NCBI GenBank assembly: GCA_023231475.1
Contig: JALJEE010002335.1
Span: 46,741-110,740, forward strand
Source of the DNA: Seison nebaliae
Taxonomy: Eukaryota > Rotifera > Pararotatoria > Seisonacea > Seisonidae
Length of the DNA: 64,000 bases
Reading direction: 5' to 3'
The notes under the pieces are model-generated. The model was not told the DNA's origin and made no database searches. It was given only the letters and a program-made list of their open reading frames with translations. Position numbers and translations under genes: made by a program. Of the stretch, positions 1 through 13,177 are shown piece after piece; position 1 is the stretch's first letter; each line of letters begins with the position of its first letter.

Positions 1-2681
1 AAAAAATTTACATTTTCATTCATCGTTATCAAAAATTACATTTCGATGATTACTATCTCATCAATTTTCTTCTTCATCTCTTTCACTCACTCAATTCTTC
101 GTTTATTTATTCATAAAATCTATTTTCATTATCATACTCATTATGATCATTAATAATATTATTCAGTTTTTGTTTAACGTCAAAAAATTATCTAAACAGT
201 AAATAATTAAATTTCTGAATATTTTTATTTTACTTTCGCAAGAAAAAAGATCGCGTAAGAAATGTTTGATAAACATCCCATATCTTCCATCCTCCTTCCA
301 ATTATTATCCAATCGAAGAAAAACACTTTTCTTTTGGAAGATGAATTTATTAAAATTATTCCCAATAATTATTGACGTTCAATTGATTATGTAACTGGTT
401 TTTTATTGATATGAATTACACTGAACACAACTGCATGAATGTGATACGTGAAGATTTTTTTTGTAACAAATGGACTTGATGAAGTAGAACATTATCATTT
501 GTTGATTTATTTGGGGAGTTTCAGATAAAAAAAAAAAGGTGAGTTTGAAGAGTTAATGGAATAAATATATTCCATTCCAATCGAACTAAATACATTTTCA
601 TGATAATATTCATCATGAAGACGATGAGTGAATAGAAATTAAAGAAATTGTTAAATAATTTTCCTTCAATTCACTATCAATATTTTGTCTTCGATTACTT
701 TTCCTTTCGATTCGGCTACTAGCAACTGTTGACTAATTTATCATAGTCTCCCTCCTTTCTTTTATTAAATGGCACCCCAAACAATAACAATAACAATCAG
801 TCAATGGAATTAGAATTTGTGAAGTAATGATATCAAAATAATTCCTTTCACGTAAAATAATCGGAGAAATTTGAATCGAATGTGAATGGAATATCCGTAA
901 TCATATTTCTCCTAAAATAAAGTGAATTGAAAAGAAAAATGATTTTGAAGATTTCTTGCTACTCTTCTCCTCTCCATTCACTCTCAATGGTGATTAATGA
1001 CTAGTTGTAACGGAATGAGGAAAAACGTCAATCGCACTGATGGTTGAAACACAACAATTCTTTTTTTTTTGGAAGCTTCCCTCTATCATAGAATACTATC
1101 AAATGAAATAAAATCATTTCAATTCTCCCTATATCACCATCAATAACATTGAATTCGACCATCATCATTGGAATTGTATGTGAAAACGAATGAAAACATC
1201 CGCAGTTCCTATTAGCAGTATTATTCGTCTTCAATATTGACAGTCTTCCTCAAAAAACAATGTTTTAGATGTGGATGATAAATGGAAAATTATTTAAATA
1301 AACAAACAACCATTTCATTAAATTTAATCTCTAATATCAGATGACTGGATTACACTCATTAAATTCCATCACTTTCATTATCATCAACATGATTATTAGT
1401 AGTGAATTCTAGAGATTATTGATGGAATAATATTGCATCAGAATAAATGATGAAGAATGTGGGAATACGAGAAATGAAAAGGAGAATTTGGAACATTATG
1501 TCACAAAAATAATCAAAGTATTATTAATAAAAGTTGATGATATGACGAATTATTTTCGCCGTTCGATGTTACAACATTATGACTGTTCCTTTCGACAAAC
1601 ATGCCTATATGCGTATATACATAACAGGATGGTAATTATTATAATATAATGGCAGAACATATATCACAGGCAACACATAGAGAAAGATATGAAAGTGTAA
1701 TTCAAATTTTTGTTGATCGAACGACATCAAGAATTTGATGTATTCTTCTTCGGGTACATTGATTCGCGGAGAGATCGACTATCGAATGTAAGAAAAAAGA
1801 AATAGAAAGAATGAAAGAATTGTGAAAGATATTAGTAGAGAAAGTATTTATGGACACATAATAGAAGAAAGAATGTGGAAAATTATCATTCTTATGATTA
1901 TACGAATTATGTTATAATAGTTCGATTTATATTCCATCGATCTTTGATGGTTTTCTTATCGGTTCTTCCCCTCTAACGTAATTCTTCACCATATACAACG
2001 TCTTCCTAGTCATAACGTCTTATTCTAGCAAACGACTAGTGGAGTGGATGAAGTGAATATTATCGGAGGAATGAATGGAGCAAGATCGTAGCGTTTTTAA
2101 AGAAAAAGAAAATTGTTTCCATTCGCCTATTTTGCGGTAATCGAGTAAGATGGAGAGAGGGGGATGGAGGCAATTTCATTGTTCATTCAACTTTTCCCAT
2201 TATCGACGTTGTCGAATTAATGACGCTACACTTCAGAAATATTATCGAAAAAGAATTGTAGGTGATTCCTTCCCCCTCTTCCACAAAAAAAAAGAACATG
2301 ACGTGATTTAGGAAATAGAGAAAAAAAATACGGAAATCAGACAAATCAACTTAAAGAATTTGTGAATAGAACGCGTGATTTCATCGATAAATGAACGACT
2401 CTTACGACTAGTTCCATTCTCGAATCTTCTTAAAAATTAGTTCCCTAACTCCTCATTCATGACAAAAAACGGGTTTTTTTTTTAATTTACTCTCTTCCAC
2501 TTAATCCCTGATTGTATGACAATTAACAAATATTACTTGAAATTTAAAGATAAAGAAGGAAAAACGAATTTCCATTCAGTTTACTCTCTACCATCCACAT
2601 TCCCTCTCAATCAATTATTCAATTAAATCAATTTTTCTAATTCGAAATTTCGAATATTTTCTTATTTCAAATAAATAAATA
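1..2681. other. Gene-free AT-rich stretch
   Basis: I see no supported gene on either strand. Open frames are short (longest about 68 codons), have no recognisable motif and do not join across plausible short introns. I searched the minus strand for the exon that would complete the TBC domain of the neighbouring EVI5-like gene and did not find it. Confidence 0.5.
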
Positions 2682-4011
2682 TTAAACCATCAACATTTCT
2701 TCCATGTCCAATTCTAATAATTTTGATTGATGATGTTCCAATAAGACTAATGCTATTCGATAGATGATATTCAATCCGTCACAAAGGAAACAGTCCATTA
2801 TACGACAAGAAACGGTCAATGGAAGTACAGCGGAGAATAATGTGAGAAACCATCGAGATGCATACATCGACGTTTTCATTTGATATAGAGCAAAATGAGA
2901 GGCGAGTTGAGGAAGATGTTCATCGATTAACATCTCCAATTGATAGATGCAAAGTCGTAATTGCAACATGTCCGGTTTGTACATGTTCCTTAATCCATAT
3001 CGTTTATCTTCCATCAATTTCACAAATATACTAAATGCATCTTCTTCCGGTAGATGGAGTAATAATAATCCAACAATAAATCCACTTCCTTGACAATAGC
3101 CGACTTCTCGATCATGTAACGAATAAGCTTTCATTACATTAAATAAAGACTCTTGACCAATTCCATTTTGTGATTTGAAGAATGAATGTTTCGGATAAGT
3201 TCTTGCTAAATCTCGTCTAATAATCTTCTCACTGGGTGATTTCTCTTTCAAATAATTGATATATTTCTCTCTTAAATAATTTTGATCGATTCCGATATTG
3301 TTCGCTTTCATCTGTTGATTTGGTAGGGAGAAGAGTGTTGTTGCAAAATTGTTGACGGACGAAGGAATTGTCGTCGATTTAGATGAATGACAAGTGATGG
3401 CATTACTCAATAATTGCCAAATAATTGGACGGAAATGTGCTGGTATTCCATATGCGTACACCATCAACACAGTGTAATCTCGACATATTTTCACATTTTT
3501 ACTCCACGTATTTGCTATTTCTGCCCATATCTCCCATTCTAAAATGTCATCGGGCTCCTCTTTCCGTATATCTCTCTCACAATGAAACTTTTGGGGATAT
3601 CTCTTTCGAATCTCCTTCAAATATTCGATTCGACAATTGATATTTCCACCACCTCCACCACCCACTCGAATTGGATTGTTAATTGCCGATGTCGATCCAT
3701 GAGATGATGACGATTGTTTCATTATCTGTTTATTAATGGGTGATTTATTATTACCTTCATTCTTCTGTGTGGATAATATGACATTGCTGGCACTACGCAC
3801 ATGACCAGAACTGCTTCGATTCTTCATGGAATCAATTGCATCTTTCGATTTGACATCATTCATCAATTTACTAAAATTTGCATTATTATTATAGAGAAAT
3901 TGAATTAAATTAATTTATTAACTGATTAGCTTGGTCTAATTCTTGTAATAGATGTTCGATATTCGGTTGCAAGACGAGTTCAGGGGGATTAATTTCGTCA
4001 TTTGATTTCAT
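2682..4011 (-). CDS. EVI5-like TBC-domain Rab GTPase-activating protein, C-terminally short
   Basis: Two exons, 4011-3923 and 3870-2682, joined by a 52-nt intron (GTTAAT...TTTTAG), give 425 residues. A TBC domain starts near residue 172 at a GIP-HFR-IIWQLL motif. It carries the arginine finger (RRDLART, near 246) and glutamine finger (YCQG, near 287) that TBC proteins use to activate Rab GTP hydrolysis. The amino terminus (EHLLQELDQANHKL) resembles the DLELLAKLEEQNRLL stretch before the EVI5 TBC domain; a Gly and Ser-rich linker follows. EVI5 family members continue with YFQKVIPHQF and a long coiled coil. Here the frame stops directly after LDMEEMLM, where GTTTAA could be either valine plus stop or an intron donor. 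A tiny last exon after a 27-nt intron is conceivable but weak. Family assignment is secure; the 3' end is not. Confidence 0.85.
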
Positions 4012-7000
4012 AATTTCTTCGTTCAATATTTTTTTCAAAAAACTTTATTGATCCATTATTGAATAAGTTAAAATAGGGAACATTCCTCTTTTTGTTCAAG
4101 AAGGAAATTTAGTGGGGAAAAAAAGTTTTTGAAAATCTAATGAAATTTGATAGGAGAATAAGGAAAATCGAGTAATTGTTTACCTAAAACTTTGTAATTG
4201 AATTCTAGATAAATTTGAGGAAAAGTTTCTTCCTTTTACAATTCAATCATATTTCAATGTCTTTCTTCTCATTGATAATCATCAATCTGACAAAGAACAA
4301 AAAAGTAGGAGAAAGATGAAAACTTTCGACGAGAGATTCTTTTAATAAAAATAATAATGAATAATTCTCAACGTTCTACATCTTCTTTTTCCTTTACTAC
4401 TTACTTAGGTGTTAGATGATAAATTATCATAATCTCTCTTCCTCTCTTTTTCTTTCGCTTATTCAATTTTATCCAACAGTCGCTCTCTTTCTCCCTCACT
4501 TACAAGAAGTCAATGTCGAGCCACAGAAAAATCTGAACTTCCCTAACGAAATATGAGGATAGTGACGATAATAATCGTTATCTCAATTATATATTCAATT
4601 ATATTAACACAATGAGTTGAGTGATTAGAGAACATGCGTTCGACATCATCAACAATCAAGAATATAACTGACTTACTGAGGGATAATCTGAGCGGATTAA
4701 TCTAACTCAAATCATTCCAGTCTATTGGGAGTATATGAAATGGAACAATTTCCACTTATCTCTAAAGTTAAAGTCAATCGATTTTATTTAACACTCTCTA
4801 CTCAATATTGCACGGTCCTAATTTTCCTTACGGAAATTATAAAGTTTTTTTTATTTAAAATTTCTTATAATTAGACGAAACTTATTTCGTGATGAAGAGC
4901 TTAAAATTTGAAAGACTAACGAATCAATATATTTCTATTTGGAAGTTTCAGTATATTGTCAGTTCAAATTAAAAACGCTAGAGACAGCTGGGGAAGACAT
5001 CATGTAAAATTATCTTCTTGTTCTTTCGCCCTAAACCACGATTAATTGGTAGTCTTCTAATCTTTAAAAATATTTAATTAATCATTTGGCCCACTTGAAA
5101 ACTTTTTATTTACTCTACGTTTTATTATTGAGTATTATTACTCGCTAATAATCAATAAGTCTACCGCTAAATACTCTTTCGATATTAGGTTCAGTTTATG
5201 AGCAATAGGAGGCTTGTTGTTAACAAATATTAGTACGCTGTACGCAACCGCCAACCTTCAACACAACTCATTGGAAACTTTTGCTAAACCAACAGAATTC
5301 CTTTACAAAAAAGGAGCAAAAGTCAAAGAAATACTAACAGTTTAAAACGCAATAATCAGATTTCAATTAATTTATTCTTTAACAATAAGTGGGAGACTTA
5401 ATGAAGATTTAGTTGTGGTTCGTTGTAATTTTGCTGAAATTCTAATTTATGTTTCCAAATATTCAAACGTTAACTTGTTTGGTTTTAATGGAAAAATAAT
5501 CGTAGAATATAAATCTAATATTCTACTACATATTTAGACATAATTATTCTTCCTAAATGTGTTGAACCTCATGAAAATGACATTGAACTTTTCTTGAGGG
5601 AATTACTAACAAAATTGTAAGTAAACTGTTGTCTAATCATTAGGTCTTTGTATCAAGTGCAGAAGAATAACAGAAAACAAACTGAAAAGAACTGATAATT
5701 TCCTGGTGAGGTAAAGCAGATAAATAACAAATGTTCATTCACAACCAGAACAACTACCTGATTAATGTAAACTTTTACCACCACATTTGTTGTTAGAAGG
5801 TGAGAGAAGTAAGTTGGTTTACTTCATCCGTCAGTGGTAAGTTAGAAGAAATAAATTTTGTTGATATCAAATCATTTCTACGAAAGGAAAGAGTTAATAT
5901 CATTAGCCGTCAGTCTCATTTCGTGAGAAATGAATGTTGAGTAATCGTTTTTGAAAATGTGAAATGGAGAGATTGATTAGAATGTTGTTATTAGAATGGA
6001 AGGAAATTAGAAGAAACAGTAGAATGTTCAATTGAATAAATAGAAATTTCGAAAACTTCCTACTATTTCCCATAGCACACAAGGAATTGTTATTAGCTGA
6101 TCGATAGTCATAGAACGAGAACAGCAATGTGAACAAACCATTCGATCGTCAGGCAAATTATTATATTTTACAAGCATGTTATATTGCGATTTATTACACT
6201 TCTTTGCATTCCCGTCTTCACATCAAAAAACATTTTCTTCTATATATTTATCACTTTCAATTTCCAATAGTTCTTTTTATTCATTTTAATCAACTCATTA
6301 GGGATTCTTCTCGATTGTTCGATACAATCAATTAACTTAAATTTATTAAAAGAAATTCACTTTTATTCCCAAACAGACGTGAATATATTCAGCCGAATAA
6401 TGTCCATTTTAATTGACCTTTATTGTCTTGGCATTACGTATCAATAAAAGAAATTTTCTACTTGATTTCATGTACATTTCAATTTTCCCAAGTTAATGGA
6501 CTTCGGCTAAAAACGAACGAAAGAAAGTCCTTTCTTTTATTTGCCGAACAGCTACCAACTTCATTCATTTTAAACAAAAAACAATTATTTATAAATATTC
6601 TCATTTATTGTCTCTCACTACTTTCTTATGAAAATCCCAAAATATTCAAGATTGTGTTAGTTATATTGATTAGAGATTGACTAAAACACATTTAGGGAAG
6701 AATTTTTTGTTTGTAAATTTACATAATATACTTCTTCCTATTATTTCCAAGAAATAGTTTCGATTCGATAAAAAAAAGTGGCAGATGTGCAAAAACTACC
6801 AACCGTAAAAATAATCACAAATGGCTGGTCATCTCACGTGAGTGAAGCACAACTGTATCATGATCGGAATATGATGATGTAAATAAACTTCATAATTCTC
6901 ACAGGTCATAATCAATAATAGTAGAAATGGTAAACCATTTTTAAAAAGACTGATGAAATTCTTCTTCAAATTCACAAATAACTCTTTCAATATTGAAGAC

Positions 7001-10000
7001 AATAGAGAAAATAAATGATTTTTATGGACCGTTCACAGATGTCTCAAAAGAAAATCTCCGATTATAAAAAATAATGATAATAGTCGGCTATTTCACAAGT
7101 ACCGGAATAAGAAGTTTTAATATTGTATTTATCGGTAAAATGGAAAGCTGTCCACTTCCTCATACCACCATTTGATGAAGAGAAATTTGTAGTGGGAGAG
7201 ACTGAAATCAATTGTTTTTTTTCGTCAAGTTCAGACTTGTTCATGTCTTCAATTCTAGAGAACAGTGTTTTCTTTTTAGATAGAAGAAGTTGTCACGCTA
7301 GTTCTCGAATTTGACACATTCGATGAACCGTTCCACCACACTAATTTTCACATTGACATCGTGTGAATTTTAATAGAATATGTTTCTTGTTTGGAAAGTT
7401 CTATCTCATTCCCCCAGATAGATAAAGACGGAAGTAATCAAATTCTGACGCAGTTCGTAACAGTAAGAAACTTCGATGAGAGGAGAAGATAAGATGAAAT
7501 GAAGAGAATATGAAGGATAATTTGTTCTTTCACTTAATATTTCCTTCGTTTGAATGCTGAGTTTTAAGTGAAGACTATTATGCGATTTTCTATTTATTGT
7601 TATGGAAAAATTTCATAAAATTCTCTATTCTTCATTGTTCATAGATTCGCTAATCGCAAACACAGATTGTGTTGTATGAATATTATAGTTCGGAGAAATA
7701 AATATGATAATTACGTCGTAAATATAAGACATAATGACCAGTTTCAACCAGACAAGATACTGTGAGGAGCAAGTTTAAGGTCAAGCTCGTTGAAGATTGA
7801 AGGCAAAATCATCAAAAAGTTTCCAGTCGATTTTCCCATTAACTAATGTTTCTCATTAAAGTATTTTCGTATTAAATGAAGAAGGTCCATCAATATCGTA
7901 TTAATCAATAAATGTTTACGTAATTTTACACGTTTCGATTACATTTATAGACGAATTCTCGGATAAGCAAATGAGAAAGCTTTCTGACGATTAATTGAAA
8001 CGAAAGATTTCACTCCACTTCAAATCTTTTGTCTTCGTTTGTCAATCATTTTATTGATTTTTCTCCTTTATCAATTGAAGTTCGAGTCGTGAGATTGGAA
8101 AAAAAAATATAAAAAAAAGGGATTCAATTGTCAAAAACTAAAACGAAATTGATATCAATATCAGTTATCAATTGATGATAAAATTTCTTTTAAATTGAAT
8201 TCATTTTGTTCATTCTTCTTCTTCTTCTCAACTCGACGTGATTCTAATAGGCATAGAATGTATTTCTCGAGGAATATTCTCATATTTCTGAAATAATAAT
8301 GTACGTTTTATTTTCTATCTATGTTTCCATGTCAGAAGTTATTATGGAAATGTTGTTCTTTTTTCAGTTACGAAGTTTGTCCATTTCTTTGATAAGCCAC
8401 TCGCTAAACAGTAAAGCGTTCAAGGATAAGGAAGATGGGAATTTGAGAACGATTGTTCTATCTTTTCATTCAGACGATTCTTTGATATATAATTCTTATT
8501 TCATGATCTCGTCTAACTTCATCATATGACTGCACAATAACTGCTATTAATGTGTAAATATGACCTTCATGTGAAAAATTTGAAGATTTTATATTTGGAG
8601 AATGTTTTGTTCGAAGATAAATCACTCGATATCATTTTCTTGATACAGCTATTCATCTGGTGTTAATTTAAGGTTGTTGAATATGTTAGATAGAAAAGAA
8701 ATCGAGAGATTTGTAAGAGGGAATTATATTAATATTTTTTTCTTCAATTTTCATACCAAATTTCGTCAGTTATTATTATCTAACTTCTTTTAACTGATCA
8801 ATAATTGTTAGAATAAATTCACTACATTTTGGACGTGTTTATTGTTTGGTGGGTGTAGGTAACAGTTGAAATTTTATGTAGATAGAAAATGGATGAATGA
8901 ACTGATGATATTCAGAGAACTGAATAGAATAAAATCTTTAAATGAAACTTTCACTGTTACAATATGAAATTTTCGTTTTGAGAAGATGCAACAGATCGAA
9001 GGACACTAAATATGTTACTAAATGATCGATTACGATTTACGACTAGTAGAAGTCGATGATATTACTATATATCGCTACCATTATTCTCATTCGTCTTGCC
9101 CTTATCACCATCACCGCCATTATTATCATTCGAACGTTTTTCACCCAAACAAGTTTCTTATGATTGGTGATATAACATATTATTTTCTGTTATGATTCTT
9201 CTTCACTTCACTACCATGACCTTATTAGGAGACAGAATGGAATTGGGCGAAAATTGTAAGTGAGTGGTAAAATACGAGGACAAAAAACTAAATGTATATA
9301 CTCTGTTAATCATTTGTTTCAGTAAGATTGTTATATTTACTCATTGTTTCTGATCGCAGTAATTGAGTCTCAATGAAAAAGAAGGAGTATGTAACTACTT
9401 ATTCATTCAAGAAGTTCTTTTCCTTGTAATATTTGATTACTACTTGATTATGGTTATTGTCTTGAAGAAAAAATTAACTATGTTACACATACACATTCCT
9501 CTTTCGTTATATAAACAACAAGAATATTATGCAACGAAGAGAATTCTTAATAGAAATATAATTTAATTATCTCTAATTTATATTTTATTATTTTTCTTTG
9601 ATTTATTTAAATTTTCAGATGATAAATCATCTCCAAATATATTCAGACTGAAACATCGACTACAATTGAGTCGTAACATTTCCTATCTGATATCACATCA
9701 GAACTTCCAAAATTCAAATGAATTTTAAAATATCTAATTAGTTAGTTTCTCAAAAAGAATTACTTATGTTAGAAATTATTTTTATAAAACATATATTTTC
9801 ACTTCGTATACTAAACACTCAATTTAGATTCATCAAACGATAAGTTTTGTTTCATTAAAATTTTGTTGAATCGATTGGTGATGATTTGAGAGATTAGTTT
9901 GACCTTTTCAAATATTTTTGTTGTCGAACGTCCGACACTTTTCAAACAGTACATTGTTCTTATTTGTCATTAAGATATGACGAAGAATATTTCAAATTTT

Positions 10001-13000
10001 ATATTATAATTAGATTAAAATGAATTACGTTTGTTTTTACATTAGTTCTGATGAAACGATTAGGAAACGAAGAAATAAGAACAATACTTTTTTTTTTCGA
10101 TTCTTTCCGTGAAAGTTTGAGAAAAGGAAGTAGTTGTCATTGTTGTCAGAAAACGTATTTCATGTAAATAAATGAGATAGAAATTACAACAGAATTATTG
10201 TAAATTGTAAGGAATAACATGAAAATTTCTTATTTCTTATATTAAATGATTTTTCAATCACGACATTTTCGTATTAAGAAAAACTAATTTCCTTCGAAGG
10301 TATAAGTGAGAGGCAACAACTGGGAAACTGTGGCATAAAATCTGTTATGATATATGCAAACGAAAATAACTGAAGGGTAGAAGAATAACAGTATTTGGTC
10401 GAAGAGAATGCCAAATACACGTTACTTTCTCGGACCATCTCCTCTTCGGACATATCGTTCTGTAATTCATTCGATTATTAATAAGGAAACATCGGAATAA
10501 CCGATAAACTGATTAAAGAGAGATTTTAAAATTGAATAATTATTCTATTTTTAATACAGTGAATAACGAATTGAAGAAGATTGTAATGCAACATTTTTAA
10601 CTAAAAATTCAAATTTCAGTTCAATACTAGGAGAATATTTAGAGCACTTTAATGTAGTCCAGAAATGGACTTCAATCTGATGAAGGATTGTTTCGCAAAA
10701 GATTTATTGTCTTAATAACAGAAGTATCCTAAGTTTTTTTAAAGAACGGAACGTTAACTAATTGTTTTGGCATTGAAGTGAGAAAGAAAGTAGGAAATGT
10801 AGAAATATTGGAACAAGAAAGTCCATAACACAATCAGTTAAGCAGTGTCTCGACAATTATGTATGTTGAAAGAAAAGTTGGCATTAATGTTTAGATAAAA
10901 ACTTATTCTCTTCCACCATTTCTTTATTTAATCTGACGTGAAATGTTTATTAGCAACCAGTCAATGTCTTCCTCATATTAATTCCGAACTCACCAGCTGG
11001 TGGTGAGCATTGGACAATGAACCTTGACTCACAAAAAGAAAAACTGCATGTTTCGTTTATGAAAAGCTAGAGGAATAACAAACAGCAAATAAGACGTTTC
11101 GATTAATATTAGAGAAGATGAGAATATCATATCTCTCATTGAAATAGGAGGCGAGATTCATGTTCATTGAAAGTAGAATCAAATTCTTCCATTAATCATT
11201 ATTTTCTTCAAATTTTTATTAATTTTAATAAAAGAAAACCTTTATCTTCACATAGTTTGTCATAGAAGGAAGTTATGAATGATAAATTCTTATATCGTTC
11301 TTGACAAGGTAATTCTCAACCATTCCCTCTTTTTTCGCTATTAGTTCATTAACGGAACTGTGAATGAATGAATGAGTAATAATAATAATAATATTTTTTT
11401 TCCTTTTTCTGTCTATTTATAACATCGGCCAATGCGGTCTTCACATTCTTCATTTCTTCTTCATATGTTAGTCTTCTTTCTTACACTTGAATCTTCATTT
11501 GTGAGTCATGTTCATAGTTTATAATCAATCGACTAGCCAACACACAGTGAGTATGTGTAGGAAGTAAGAGGATTATTATGCAGAACTAGAATATTCTAGA
11601 AATTAAAGAAGTTGGAACTCTTACCATTACTCGTAAATCATCATAAATTACTATCATCACATATTCGTAGAGAAGTCAACAATTGGTGATAGATGGGATG
11701 TGTAATCAATTTAATTCTTCTTCATCCGCTTGTCCATCAACTGTAGATTTGTAATAGATGGAAAAGTAGTTGATTGATATGCGAATCAATAGCTATCTAA
11801 ATGAATGAATTGATGGGTGTTAAAAAGAATGAAGGACGTTTGATTCAATTCTACTTCCTCTACATAATACTTTAAGTAAGAGGTCAAGATCACTTCGAAT
11901 TATCATAGGAAATTTGAAACAAATGATTCTGCCTGTTTCCTTCATATCAATATTATATTATTGAGAATTAACATGAAACTATCACTCATTCCACAATTAA
12001 TTCTTTTATTTCATATCACTACTCGTACTATTCTCGACGAATATGTTCTATCGTATTATCTATCGCGAAAAGACTGGTGTTCACCTAAAATTTTTCCTTA
12101 TATATATTATTATATATTATTTTTACATATTTTCCTTTTATTATTCAGCCATTCACTTTTAACCAGAGACACTTACTTACGGATCGTTCGACCTCTCCTC
12201 CTTCTACATTATGACGTGTGGCAGGCGGATCAATAAGCATATACTTCATCAGCATATTCTATGAAAAAATAATGGAGAAATCTGCATTTCGTCATCATCA
12301 ATAATATCGTCATTTTACTTCCGGTGCATCGTTTTTTGCATCAACAACTTCCGGTCGAGCTAACTTCATTCCATATTACATCATTCGCCATCACCACTCA
12401 ATATTTCTTTCGACTTCTTATATCATCATCATTATCACGAATGAAGTTAAGTGTTTACGAGGCGGAGATAGAAATCACAGAGCGCACGTATCAAGCGGAA
12501 CCACAACATCAAAATGAACATCAACTTTTATGTAAATAAACTTTCCTGTTTCTACCGCTACTCCTACTATGGATGATGAGGAGAATTTCGAGTTCAACCA
12601 CTTATCTCCTATAATTTCCTTCATTTTTTTTCATTTATTCTCAACTTTCACTTCTACATATCTCATTTGTTATTTGGTTGAACATTGTTCATTTCTTATT
12701 TTGATAAATAAGATAATATTCATTTCCTATGAAAATGATGAAAAATCGAAAACAAATTGTTGATATTCTCTCCAATTTCTATTGAATTAATTCAATCATA
12801 TTTCCATTTTATTTCCTAATATGTCCAAAGGACAATTATCAATTATATTTGAAAACCATCATAATAATTGTTTCAACAACTTTTATTAACATGATGTAAT
12901 GTTAAGATTTGGGAGTAAAACTATTTTAAAAAATTTCCTTTTTCGAAAATAATAATTTTTTTTATTATGTTGATCAATTGATTATCGATCATATTAGACA

Positions 13001-13177
13001 ATTATCGATAATTATCGATGAAATTTATTATCTCTAATCATTTTTCGTTAGTTGTCTTAGATTAGAAAATAAATTGAAAAAGAACTGGTGTTTTTGATTG
13101 TTAGTATGAAGAGTCGAATTCTCGCATCAATTTGATGAAAATTTAACATTCTTAAAGAAAGAGAATGTCTTTGACGA
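4012..13177. other. 9.2-kb interval with no convincing gene
   Basis: Open frames here (for example 6423-6680, 11961-12236, 12324-12539 and 12569-12763, all +) are low-complexity, lack homology I can recognise and do not connect through the short introns typical of this window. The interval separates the divergently transcribed EVI5-like and LRR-receptor genes, so it probably holds their promoters and enhancers. I see no tRNA or rRNA gene in it. Distant exons or long non-coding RNAs cannot be excluded by eye. Confidence 0.45.

Noticed and set aside
11961-12763. Three plus-strand frames of 64-91 codons upstream of the LRR receptor
   Set aside because: No homology, low complexity and no in-phase splicing; probably promoter or 5' leader sequence.
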